Shown: in pieces, positions 1-9,473 of the stretch
How positions within the stretch are numbered: position 1 is the stretch's first letter
How the letters are laid out: each line of letters begins with the position of its first letter
Source: Entoloma clypeatum
Lineage: Eukaryota > Basidiomycota > Agaricomycetes > Agaricales > Entolomataceae
DNA length: 64,000 nucleotides
Assembly: GCA_963565915.1 (NCBI GenBank)
Contig: OY751490.1
Coordinates: 2,604,001 to 2,668,000 of the forward strand
Reading direction: 5' to 3'
Notes under the pieces: generated by a model
Told to the model about the DNA's origin: nothing
The model's input: only the letters and a program-made list of their open reading frames with translations
Databases searched by the model: none
Translations under genes and position numbers: made by a program

Positions 1-500
1 GGTCATCTCTAGGTACACATCCCCCCGGACAACGCCATCAACATCGAGGCTCACCCATTCTGTAGATTCCATCTTAGGCTCAATATGTCTCTGTATGCGG
101 AAAGAAGGCTTACCGTCGAACTCTCCTGTTTTCAGGGTTTCGGAAATGTCGACTGTTCCTTTACCTAGGAGATCGTCTGACTTGCGCTCCTGTGCGAAAC
201 AAGCGACTTCAAGTTTTCTGCTCTTCTCTGTGACCTGCTTCAAGATTGGAAATCTCAACTCAGCATCCCACATGGGATGCTGGCCGCCTTTGATCTCAAC
301 TGGAGTCTTCTTGGTGACACCTGACGTATTGATGAGTTTACCCTTCCAACAGAGGTATTACATGCAACGAGGAATCATATCGTACCATTCAAGGTTGCCT
401 GTGCAAAGACATCTTGCTTGTAAAAGGAATGTTTGTCGTTCAAGTTTCTTGCTTTGAGGACGACAACGACCAAAATACCCAGCTCGGCCTCCTTGGACAT
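1..500 (-). CDS. C2-domain protein, N-terminal part (runs off window)
   Basis: Exons 500-386, 320-114 and 59-<1. The start ATG is at 498-500 and the protein begins MSKEAELGILVVVVLKARNL. The reading frame forms a single C2 domain of the calcium/phospholipid type, with the successive elements TLNGVTKKTPVEIKGGQHP, WDAELRFPI, VACFAQERKSDDLLGKGTVD and GDVYLEM. A C2 domain at the extreme N-terminus is the arrangement of the fungal Inn1/Fic1 cytokinesis proteins, which continue into a proline-rich tail, but the tail is outside the window, so that assignment is only a suggestion. Both introns have GT-AG ends and restore the frame. An in-frame extension upstream of the chosen ATG (578-501) encodes a GST-rich stretch from a short repeat and is probably untranslated leader. 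Confidence 0.75.
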
Positions 501-510
501 GGGATGGGAG

Positions 511-540
511 CCGGTTGAGCCAGTTGAGCCAGTGGAGTGG
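511..540. repeat. Short imperfect GAGCC(A/G)GTT tandem repeat
   Basis: About three copies of a nine-base unit reading gagccggtt / gagccagtt / gagccagtg lie just upstream of the C2-gene ATG. It is probably leader sequence of that gene. No function is implied. Confidence 0.5.
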
Positions 541-693
541 TGTTGGAGGCTGTTGACTTCCTCAAAACATTTAATCATTAATCATTATCAACGACATCAC
601 TTGCATCTGACTTTATTTATATATCTAGGAGGAATCTGATATGCCTTGCACAGCATCAAAATAAGGTGGACATTGAGGTTTGGAAGAGAACAA

Positions 694-1032
694 TAGAGCG
701 TATTTGCAACGGCCTTTTCGACGGTTTCACTTTTCAAAAGGTTACCATCAGCTGCTGCAGTGGAGGCCCATCACACGGTAAAATCCGTATATCAGTGATG
801 GTTGATTCGACGCATCTACGGTTAGACGTGTCTTGATTGCTTTCCCTTGCTTTGCGAACACTGGCAAGGATTATCTTACAGTGTCGGTGCGTGTCCATGG
901 TCGGCGCAATGCTTTCACGTGCTGATGCGCTGATCACTCAGCCAGCTTGTGGAGCCATCACTTTTAAGCGAGTTCTCAACAATTTGTTTGAAAAGTGGCC
1001 CAGGAGCCGTTGCAAATAATTAATACGCTCTA
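694..1032. mobile_element. MITE-like inverted-repeat element (about 340 bp)
   Basis: The left end, tagagcgta then tttgcaacggc then cacttttcaaa, recurs as an inverted copy at the right end, where 984-1032 read as the complement give tagagcgta, a short insert, tttgcaacggc and cacttttcaaa. The arms are therefore about 45 bases long and imperfect, with a 6-base insertion in the right arm. The interior has no open frame of transposase size. If the TA at each end is counted as target duplication, the ends look Tc1/mariner-like, but that is inference from two bases. The element lies between the C2 gene and the hypothetical gene at 1271. Confidence 0.6.
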
Positions 1033-1270
1033 ATAGGTACTTCCGAATAAATCAATAAATCAATGATAGACGAACCAGTCGTTTTGATCAGAGGTATATA
1101 TATGTTTATCCCGACGTAGGTTCCCCTTCGCCACGAATAAAGGATGTCAAGAAAGAACAGTAAACTCGGAAAAGCACTCACAAACCTGTACACGTTTCGC
1201 ATTCTCATGCGCAAAAGAGACTTGAATAGCACGTTTTGCTATCAGGCCTCAGTATCGCAGCGGCAAGGCA

Positions 1271-2218
1271 ATGTCCGAGTCAAAACTAGATATTAACACC
1301 AATGAATTGGCGACATGTTTCGGGATGTACACGAAGGCCGCCTCACTTGCGAATCATGATCCCCAAGAGTTCTTCGGTTATCGATCAACGGAGGGAGAGG
1401 CCCCCGATACGCCATCCATCAGAGGTACCTATTTGCGATAAAGATCAGAATTAGTTGGATATCGGAGAGATGTTACCTGTCAGGAAACGCAGCACGTTTG
1501 TCGGATATATCCAGATTGTAAACATGTTCGACAGCTGGTACATATACCTATCAGCGCTCCGGCATGGTCTGTTTCGAGAGATGCCGCAGAGAATCAGTGC
1601 CTCGCCTTCCTTCGTTTCTCCGTTCAATGCTTGACCACTTCTGGATCGGCCGATCTCGAAACTGCTCTGGCATTTTCCCGTGCATTGAAAAGGATTTTTA
1701 CGGTCGATGCTTCAGTACGCTTTCGCCATGGAGTGTGAGGTGGTTCCAAGGGGGAGGGGGGGTATTTTGACCCGGATTGCCATCTTCAACGCCATTCCAG
1801 GTAGTTCGGACATTGAAACAGTTCGGGGATACCCTCAGCATTACAAGGGGCACCAAGGCGGGCCATCAACAAACCTGATAGTAGTTGGCTGCGCGAGGCC
1901 ACGAAAGTTAGGGTCATCGGGCAGATTTCGATCCAGAAAGTTCCTACATACTGTATATTGGAATTTCGCAGCTCATCTAAGGCCATAAGGGTCATTAGAG
2001 AATTTATTGCCCGGTTCCTCACCCACCGATTCTGCGAGGAGGCGGATCTAATATTCAAAGGGCCCAGAGATGTAAAATTTGGATCAGGCGATGCGCACGA
2101 AACGAACTTCAAGACGTGGTCCCAAACGTTCTGGGGAAGCATCCTGGCACGCTCTACTCCCAACCGATGGGAGAGGAGGTCAAAGACGGACATTTCGGAG
2201 ATGGAGATATGCCACTAG
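1271..2218 (+). CDS. Hypothetical protein, about 254 residues, four exons
   Basis: I do not recognise the family. The exons I infer are 1271-1424, 1484-1517, 1555-1734 and 1822-2218; they sum to 765 bases, exactly 255 codons with the stop. Three introns of 37-87 bases have GT-AG ends (gtacct, gtaaac and gtgagg donors). Joined, they remove every in-frame stop between ATG and TAG, which is the main support. The protein starts MSESKLDINTNELATCFGMY, is polar, and has a helical middle (SRDAAENQCLAFLRFSVQC, ADLETALAFSRALKRIF) and a basic region (SKAIRVIREFIARFLTHRF). There is no signal peptide or membrane segment. A 135-codon frame on the opposite strand (1786-2193) overlaps the last exon and is an alternative I judge weaker. 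The last part could hide another intron. Confidence 0.45.
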
Positions 2219-2995
2219 TACTGCAAATCTCAGTCAGGGGGCGTAGATGTAGGTGAGGAGCCTACGCTGATATTCAAAAGAGCCTGAAATCTCGTTTTCA
2301 AAGGCGTTGCGCAAGGCATCCTGGATGATGAAACGGACGAATTTGTTCCGGAGATACACAGGGTCTGCGACTCGTGAACGACAATGAGGCAGCGCAGCTC
2401 CCAGAAGGGCGGACTTAGACATGAGATTATTTTGACTTGTGGCTCCATTCGAACAAGGGAAACGAAGTGAGAACAGAGAACATTTTTGTGGTGGTGATAT
2501 CTTTTGAAGAAGCTTCGGAAAGTTCAAATACTCCAGGATACATGCCTGATGGGTCGACAAGACAAACCGAGAGCCCATATTGGTAGGCCGAATGCCCAGT
2601 GACATTGGAGAGGAAAATGCGGTCCAATTGATGGGTGGCTCACATAGAATTGATCGATAGTACGGTGGACTGAATGGAGGATGTGCAGATGTACTGTTCT
2701 GTTTCAAGACATGAAATGAGACGGCAAAGGCTGCATGCTCCGATGGTGGCGAGAGCAAGAAGATGGAGTGAACGCCTTGTGACGATAGCTGTAGACTGGT
2801 TGTCGCGCAGGCTAAGAGAACATTGAAATGTGCTGATTGCAGCTCGACGAGTAGAAGTTGAATCGGAGAACAAGGACAGATTCGACACTGGTCACCCTCT
2901 CCGGTCGTTTTCGCGTATCAGTGCCGTTCTGCAAGGTATTCATCTTGTCGTGTATATTGTATATGACACGGCTATCACAAGATGGGTGTGCTACA
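2219..2995. other. No supported gene; possible decayed minus-strand coding
   Basis: The minus strand holds protein-like fragments in two frames. One runs 2888-2427 and is broken by TGA at 2640-2642; it includes DRIFLSNVTGHSAYQYGLSV. The other ends RFIIQDALRNAFENEI near 2234. No set of GT-AG introns I tried joined them with a start codon. It may be a decayed gene, or a gene whose exons I cannot resolve. Confidence 0.3.
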
Positions 2996-3829
2996 ATGTC
3001 CACGCCGTTCCCTGAAAACCTGCCCCTAGAGGTGAGTGAGCAGCTCCTATCAATGATCATCCGATAACGACTGGTACAGTTGCTATATGAGATCCAGTCC
3101 TTCGCCTTGTCCGACTCATTCCCCTTGACATCGCGATATCTCTTCGGGGTGTTCAACTCGGCTCCAACATCCTTCCGCGCGCAGTATCTCTTAGGCCGAG
3201 TACTACCAACAAAGGATCCATCAAATATCTTCACAAAAGCCCTTCGTTACCCACTCTGCACACAGGAGGTCCTGGATTCCTTCTCCCGACAACTCCCCGA
3301 TGAACATCGCCCTCAGCGCAGCGACTTACCCAGACGATTGTTTCGATCCTTGGTACCCAAGACTAGATCCGCCAAGTCGAAAGATCTGGACCACCCATTG
3401 CCATTCCTCCGATATTTATACGACTCACCACTGATTCCATCTCCGAATGCAAATGCTAACGAAGGTTATGCATTAACGAAAGCTGTCCATGCCAAACATT
3501 TGTCCCTTATTCGATTTCTCCTCGAACGTGGCGCTTCTCCCCAATGTAAAGATGGCCTTGCCGTTTTGGTCGCTATACGACAAAAAGATCTGCCACTCGT
3601 AAAATTACTCATTGAGCGAGATGATACACCTTTCGATGACCGTGCTGCGAACCCGAAGAAGAAGGGCAAAAGAAAAAGGCGGAAACTTGAGGATAGGTTG
3701 GAAGTGAATCGAGAGATGCTTAAGACGGCGGTACGATGTGGCGCAAGAGATATCGTGGATTATTTAACACACGAGAAAGGGTGTATTCCTGATATTCAGA
3801 CTTTGCATATGATGACGCAAAGGCCATAG
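2996..3829 (+). CDS. Ankyrin-like (F-box-type) hypothetical protein
   Basis: Exons 2996-3031 and 3080-3829 with a 48-base GT-AG intron give 261 residues. The first exon is only MSTPFPENLPLE; this with the next residues LLYEIQSFALSDSFPLTSRY resembles the F-box-like N-terminus (LPxEL...I...L) of basidiomycete F-box/ankyrin proteins. The middle has two ankyrin-like units: ALTKAVHAKHLSLIRFLLER, then GLAVLVAIRQKDLPLVKLLI, followed by a lysine/arginine patch KKKGKRKRRK that could be a nuclear signal, then another weak unit ending at residue 261. If it is an F-box protein it would recruit substrates to an SCF ubiquitin ligase, but the F-box is too weak to be sure. Confidence 0.6.
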
Positions 3830-3934
3830 CATTGCCTTGGACAAATGATCAACTCCTCCTGCTAGACTTCATATTCAGGCCTCATGAAATGTTACCAGCG
3901 ATAGCTCCAATTCCATTCCTCACCTACCATTTAT

Positions 3935-4909
3935 CTACACCAAGTAGCCCATGGCATAACCTAAGCCCTTTCCGCCACATCGCGGATCCGGTTTCCAGAA
4001 CGTTGGCTGAGGTCGTTCTCCTTGCGCTAACTTTCGACGTCTCCGTTTCCTCTTCGTCCTGGCGGGGATGTTATGTGAGGGTGGACTCACAACACGTATT
4101 TGCGAAATATGCAGGCTCTCGACTGGTGGATGTGTCTGCGGAAAGATCCCACTGTTGCTGTATGGGCGGTGGATCAACTGGCTTGCTAGGACGGGCGGAC
4201 GTGTCTTTCGATGAGGTTGATCACGTTCAAGGATCATGAATTCAGGCACCGGTGTCGGTAACTGGGCGGTTACGTGGATAACCTTCCGCCTAAGCCAAGG
4301 TGGCGGCTAAGCAGGTGTGTTTGGTTTTCAAACCCGACTAAGAGGATGGCAGAGCCGTACGGTAAAAGTGGCGCGGGACTCTTGGGAGATCCAAGAGACG
4401 CCCACTGAAGCAGCTTCGGCACGCGCCTTACGTTGATTGGCTTGTTTTTCATTGTCTTCACATTCGGGTTCGCGCGACCTGTGCAAGTTCATCAATAGAG
4501 ACTATGATGTCCATCAATATACTCTTACTTCGGAGGCGGAGGCGGTTTCGGGTGAAGTAGAATCGGTTGTGGAAGTGAACAACTGGAGACCAGACGAAAC
4601 ACTGCCTTTCTCTGAATGGCAATATCAGTTATTTGAGAGTGATCACACACGAATCGGTTCCAAGTTCCCATCTGACCCCCTTTCCATCTTTTGGCGCTTT
4701 CGACGGTGTCCGGGTCCAGCTTCGTGCGATGGAAACATGTGTTCCAGGAGTGCACGTATCTGTGTGTTTAAGCCCTCGAGCGCCTCGAAGTTTTCAGAAC
4801 TGTCTCCCGCATCTTTATCATCGTCGTTTTCATCCGAGAAAATTTTTCTCCGAGGCACGATGACGGTAGATTGTAGCTGGAAGCGGTGGTTCCCAAAGCG
4901 TGGTGCCAT
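3935..4909 (-). CDS. Conserved fungal hypothetical protein with PKPPPPPK motif
   Basis: Inferred exons 4909-4649, 4611-4529, 4478-4334 and 4261-3935. The protein starts MAPRFGNHRFQLQSTVIVPR and has an acidic stretch (SDENDDDKDAGD), the segment KAVFRLVSSCSLPQPILL followed by PKPPPPPK, then EDNEKQANQRKARAEAA, a basic patch KRKRRRRK and the ending FWKPDPRCGGKGLGYAMGY. The order acidic - proline - basic - aromatic tail looks like a small nuclear or nucleolar protein, but I cannot name it. The third intron is the least certain: donors at 4360 (gtacgg) and 4333 (gtttga) both keep the frame. The gene is divergent from the RRM gene at 4986, with 76 bases between the ATGs. Confidence 0.5.
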
Positions 4910-4985
4910 TGAACAAGTGGCTGGTTATGGTTTGTTTATCAAGGACACAGACCCAACAGCCCCGGATTCTGCTCGCTCGACTGCA

Positions 4986-6336
4986 ATGCCAACAGGAAAC
5001 CCTATCAAATCATCCTCGAAAAAGGATAAAAAGTCAAAGTCAGGATCCAACCATGACCCGACAGCACTCATTTCCACTGCTCATGTGGTGGAAACATCTG
5101 ACCCCGCATCGTCTTCAAAACTAAAGAAAAATTCTGCACATAAGCAGACTTCAAGTAAACCGACCAAACTGCCTCAAGCACAACACGAGAAATCGGATTC
5201 GGAGAGGCAGAAAGGCAAGAAGGTGAATCTTCACATCAGCTAAAGCACGCCAACAACAACCCTAAGTTCTTCAGGAGGGCCCTGGCCCTGCTGGGCCCGA
5301 GCCCCAATCGAGATTGGGTCCGCGTAAATCGATGCAGCAAACGAAGTCCACCAGTTCTGTCAAGGCACTGAAAAAAGCGGCAGCCCCGCGAAAAGCCTCC
5401 CCGGCTCCTGAAACTTCAGATGAAGAGAATGAAAAAGTCCCTGACGGCGACGAGGGCTCCGAGCATGATGAGGAGGAAGATATGCATCTTCACGGCTTCT
5501 CAACCGATGACGATGACTCCTCCGATGAAGAAAATTTCATGGAAGCCGAGCTCGACATCAGCAAACTGCCGACAATCGCCAAGGACGATGCGACAGTTCA
5601 ACAGAAACTTGAGAAGGCAAAGCGACATCCCGTGCGTTTATTTGTTTCCACCATTTTTTCTCTCAGAATTCACCTCCCTCTTCCTCATTATAGACCGAGG
5701 ATCGAGGAGTTCTATACCTCGGCCGACTTCCTCATGGTTTTTACGAAGACCAACTAAAGGCGTACTTTTCTCAATTTGGAACGGTTACCCGGTCAAGACT
5801 TTCGCGGAATAAAAAGGTCTCCTCTCTTCTCCGCCGTTTCATTTATCTTTTGACAGTGGATTCGATTAGACCGGGAGGTCAAAACACTACGCTTTCATCG
5901 AATTCGATTCGTCCTCCGTCACGCAAATCGTCGCAGAAACGATGGACAATTACCTTCTCATGGGCCATATCCTGCGGTGCAAAGTTATTCCGAAGGATCA
6001 AGTCCACCCAGAGCTCTGGGTTGGTGCCAATCGGAAATGGAGGGCCGTTCCACAGGATCGTCTGGCGCGTGTGCAGCATAACAAAGTCAGCTTCTCCGAA
6101 ATCGTCTTCATGTTGGCGCCGCTTACGCTAGTTGGTCAGCCACGCACCGAAGAGGAACAGATCCGTGCTGCCAAACGACTATTAAAACGCCAGAATGAGC
6201 GCAAGCGCAAATTAGCGGAGGCTGGAATAAAATACGACGTCGAGGCTGTCAGCTATGTGAGTCTTTCCATTCATCGAGGATTGTCTGCTAGAGAGACCAC
6301 GACGCGCAGAAAAAATCAAGAGGGACAAAATCGTAA
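4986..6336 (+). CDS. NOP15: Nucleolar RRM protein, NIFK/Nop15 family
   Basis: Ribosome biogenesis factor of the 60S pathway in this family. Exons 4986-5222, 5275-5631, 5694-5816, 5870-6085 and 6140-6249, then a short last exon at 6310-6336 if the GTGAGT donor at 6250 is used; without that splice the frame ends at 6397. The N-terminal third is lysine-rich and then acidic ([27 protein letters not shown]). The RRM follows, with RNP2 [12 protein letters not shown] and RNP1 KHYAFIEF, then the family-specific helix after the [17 protein letters not shown], and a basic coiled tail ([19 protein letters not shown]). Introns split the RRM at three points. Start choice: the ATG at 4986 is the first in frame after the divergent gene's start; ATG 4860 in the same frame would overlap that gene. 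Confidence 0.85.
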
Positions 6337-6654
6337 TACCTGTCCGGTGTTTACAATGTATGCCCTGCACTGTTTGCGAAATGAGGTACATACATAGACT
6401 AGATGATGAGATTCAAGTAGGGAGGCCCTCTGGAATCATGCCCTCCAGTTTATATAAGTTGAACCATGTCTTTAACTATTACAAGTGAAGTACGTCACTA
6501 CAACGCAAGAAATGCAGAAGATTCGTGAATACGCGTCGAAAAATATCCAATCCTTTCATGGTGCATCTTGCCTGGAGGAAACGATTACCCCATCTTTAAC
6601 TTCAACAACTCCCGAAACACCTGGAAGTTTCCAGTCAGGCAGCTCAAACGAATG

Positions 6655-8762
6655 TCAAGTGTTCGAAGCTTTACCTGAAACGAATCCCTCTTGGTTTTCG
6701 TTGGAGAGATCTTCGAGACTCCGGCCCTTTGTCTCAGGTATAAGGAGCGTAGAACCGATACCAGTTAACATGAACAAGGCAAAGATCTCCAGACTGCAGG
6801 ACGAGTTGGTCAAATCGTTGGTCAAATGATCATGAAGGAGAGACGATAGTAAGCGTACATATGCTTGATGAACTTTCCGGTTCCGCCGATATTTTGTAAC
6901 TTTGCGAAGCCAACCTGCGCTATAATGGCGCCGAGCTTGCCACTCGCAGCAGAGATACCATGGGCAGTTGAGCGGTAGCGAGTAGGGAATACTTCTCCAG
7001 GAATAATGAATGTCGTCGTATTGGGACCAAAATTCTGGAAGAAGTTGGCAAGGCAGTAGAGCACCACAAAGCCCTTCTTGCCCGCAACGGTTGCTGTCAA
7101 CTTGTCATAACCGAAACCTACACCGACATGTGCCTATGAGTTTCGCTCGAGATATTAGAAGATAGCAATGCCTACCAAGGATAATGAACAAGATAGTGAG
7201 GATGATGAAACCCATCAACTGGATGGGCTTGCGACCCCAGGAATCGACGAATAAGAAAGTGAAATAGTATCCAGGAAGCAGACCACCAGCAGACAGAATC
7301 AAGTTGCCCGAGCAGATGTTACGCAAGCTTTCATAGACACCTTGTGTACCTTTGGCGGTTGATGACCCGTAACCGATGGTTTTGAGTACAATGGAAGAGT
7401 TGAGGCCTAAGCCGTAGAAGGCAACCTGGGGCGGGTGTTGGGTAAATCACTGATCCAAACTGAAGAACACCTACATCAAGGGCGAACCAAGACCACGCGC
7501 AACCAATAAGAATCTTCAGGTTCTCCCATTCGCTAAAATGGAGCCTGAAATCTGCCCAGGAAGCTTTAGGTGCATATGCACGCTGAACGGGAGCGTCAGG
7601 GTCGACAGCAGCCTTGCCGCTGCCAACAACATTGTCTATATCAGCGGCTGCTTGGACGATGTTACGCTCAATATCCATGGTGAAACGGGGGGTCTCTGGG
7701 ATCGTGAGACGGAAATAAAGGGCGACTACGCCGGGGACGCAACCAAGGCCAATAAGAATGCGCCACATATAATCAACGTGTGCGGGAGACGCAGGGTTAG
7801 GATCGTGCAAGATTGCATCTTTATAGGCGGCAGTGATAATAAAAGCAATAAGGGCGGCAGCTGAAGGAACACCTTAACAAAGGCATTATTATGGGGTCAG
7901 GAGATGTGGCGTACCCAAGTTGCCCCAGCCCTGAGCGGCAAAGACAGCAGTCATAAGGCGTCCGCGTATTTTTGTGGATGCAAACTCTGATGTGATCACA
8001 GCGCTCAGGGGATAATCGCCACCGATGCCGATTCCCATCTGAAAGGCAACATGGGGGATGAGGGAAGAAAAGTAACGGTAGAAAATGGAGAATACAAACC
8101 AAGAAACGCCACACGACGAGGACGCCGATGATACCAACGGCGTGTCCAGCTCCAGAAAGAGCTTGCCCGAATGTGGTGATAATGATGATCATGAGCTCAA
8201 CACCGTCTGAGCAAAATGTTGAGGCCGGTTGAGCCGGAACAAAAAATAGCATGACTTACACATTCTCTTACGGCCGACTCGATCTGCCAACCAGCCAAAT
8301 AGAAGTTGGCCTACCAATGTGCCAACTGGAGCGGCGACCTTGATACCCAAATCTTGCGAGGTATTCAATTTTCCACCTAAGGGTATGTGGTTAACCTTGT
8401 GGTCATTTAGAGATCCCTTATGAACCTTTTCCATAGACGTAGCCCAACATGACTGAAGCGATATTGATAGCGAATAAATCGTACCTGAGACATTCCTTAG
8501 TATAGATCCATCGAGGGGACATCTAACTTACGCGTCGGTGAAGAAACCTACTCCAGCCACTAAGCAAACCTTGACATGAAACCATCTGAGAGAGCGTTTC
8601 AGCAAAAGGCCAAAGCCTGAGACGAGCCAAAAGGACACACGAGAAACTGGCATTGTCGATTTCTGACAGAGCAGCGCGACGGCGCTCGTCAAGGACGTAG
8701 ACAGCGTTTGTTCTGCCTTCGGGGGTGGACCTCCCCTTGGATGACTTTTCGAGGTCAGACAT
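6655..8762 (-). CDS. PHO84: Pho84-type H+/phosphate symporter (MFS)
   Basis: Plasma-membrane importer of inorganic phosphate coupled to protons; this family also senses phosphate in yeast. Ten exons: 8762-8641, 8585-8532, 8484-8426, 8376-8260, 8206-8100, 8038-7915, 7872-7475, 7425-7176, 7117-6859 and 6793-6655, giving 542 residues, normal for the family. Seen in order: cytosolic N-terminus, [16 protein letters not shown] in helix 1, the MFS loop signature [12 protein letters not shown], the phosphate-family signature [19 protein letters not shown], a central cytosolic loop after [45 protein letters not shown] and the C-terminal [15 protein letters not shown]. All nine introns are GT-AG and 41-65 bases. 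It is convergent with the RRM gene and divergent from the LYR gene at 9013. Confidence 0.93.
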
Positions 8763-9012
8763 GGGGCAGAAGGGAGTTCCGATGTGAAAGGCGGGGCAGA
8801 TCCATTTTATAAAGAGAGGGCCATAAAAACGTGAATGTCGAGTACTGTACTGTACCTCGCACGTTCGCGGTGAAGATGACCGTTTTTGGATGGACTGTGG
8901 ATTGAAACGTGCGCGATACTCGGCAGTTGCTTGGCAGGCATGCACCGCAAGGAGCTGGAGTGGAAGTCTGTCATATCAATCTTGTAATGAGCTCGTGACA
9001 CCTTCGCCCTCG
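8763..9012. promoter_or_regulatory. Shared promoter region, phosphate transporter and LYR gene
   Basis: The 250 bases separate two divergent ATGs and must carry both promoters. I see no TATA box placed well for either gene and no CACGTG Pho4-type site, so phosphate control cannot be read from the sequence. Confidence 0.4.
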
Positions 9013-9415
9013 ATGGCGACACGCATACGTGCCCTTGCCCTCTACAAGGAACTTCACAGACTTGGCCGAGACTACCCCGATCCCTCGTATGGCCCATGTT
9101 TGGCGACACCTTGATTATGAACTGATTCCTCACAAGGTACGACTTCCATGGCAGAATCAGAAGAATGTTTGAGAGTGAGCCATTGAGCTAAACCCGCCAC
9201 CTTTATTCATGTGCGAGGAGGCTAGAAAACCGGCATCTGACGGACAGGGAGGAAATCGAGAAGGCTTTGAGACTGGGTGATTACATTAAGAAAGGTAATC
9301 TTGTAGTAATCCAAGTACAACCGACTTGACTTTTTATCCAGAAACCCTTGCGTTGTACTCGTTGCGAAAGTATCGACACCTGAAGCGAATGTACCCAGAG
9401 GCACCTACTACATAG
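9013..9415 (+). CDS. LYR-motif protein, LYRM5/ETFRF1-like (84 aa)
   Basis: Tiny mitochondrial-matrix adaptor of the Complex1_LYR family. Exons 9013-9086, 9137-9174, 9226-9294 and 9342-9415 sum to 255 bases, that is 84 residues and a stop. The N-terminus MATRIRALALYKELHRLGRD carries the LYK/LYR tripeptide, followed by YPDPSYDFHGRIRRMFEKNR, the conserved F of the family, REEIEKALRLGDYI and ETLALYSLRKYRHLKRMY. The PDPSYDF...R pattern is that of LYRM5/ETFRF1, which binds electron-transfer flavoprotein; other LYR proteins serve complex I or Fe-S delivery, so the partner is inferred. All three introns are GT-AG. The stop lies 58 bases before the ATG of the next gene on the same strand. Confidence 0.8.
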
Positions 9416-9473
9416 TTATAATATACCCTTGAAACAACAATAAATAACTACTTATACGTTCCTCTTCCACCTC

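Noticed and set aside
511..540. CRISPR-like or regulatory repeat
   Set aside because: Only three imperfect nine-base units without spacers, in a eukaryotic genome.
1786..2193. 135-codon minus-strand frame
   Set aside because: It overlaps the last exon of the plus-strand gene at 1271, which is supported by four exons joining in frame; the antisense frame has no motif or splice support.
2234..2758. 174-codon minus-strand frame
   Set aside because: Its start is not ATG and the first half is low-complexity; the more protein-like sequence is in another frame. Listed only as unresolved.
4050..4081. 32-base intron in the PKPPPPPK gene
   Set aside because: Good GTGAGT donor, but removal puts the conserved C-terminus out of frame and the length is too small.
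6485..6829. 114-codon plus-strand frame
   Set aside because: It lies antisense to the last exon of the phosphate transporter, whose C-terminal motif is clear.
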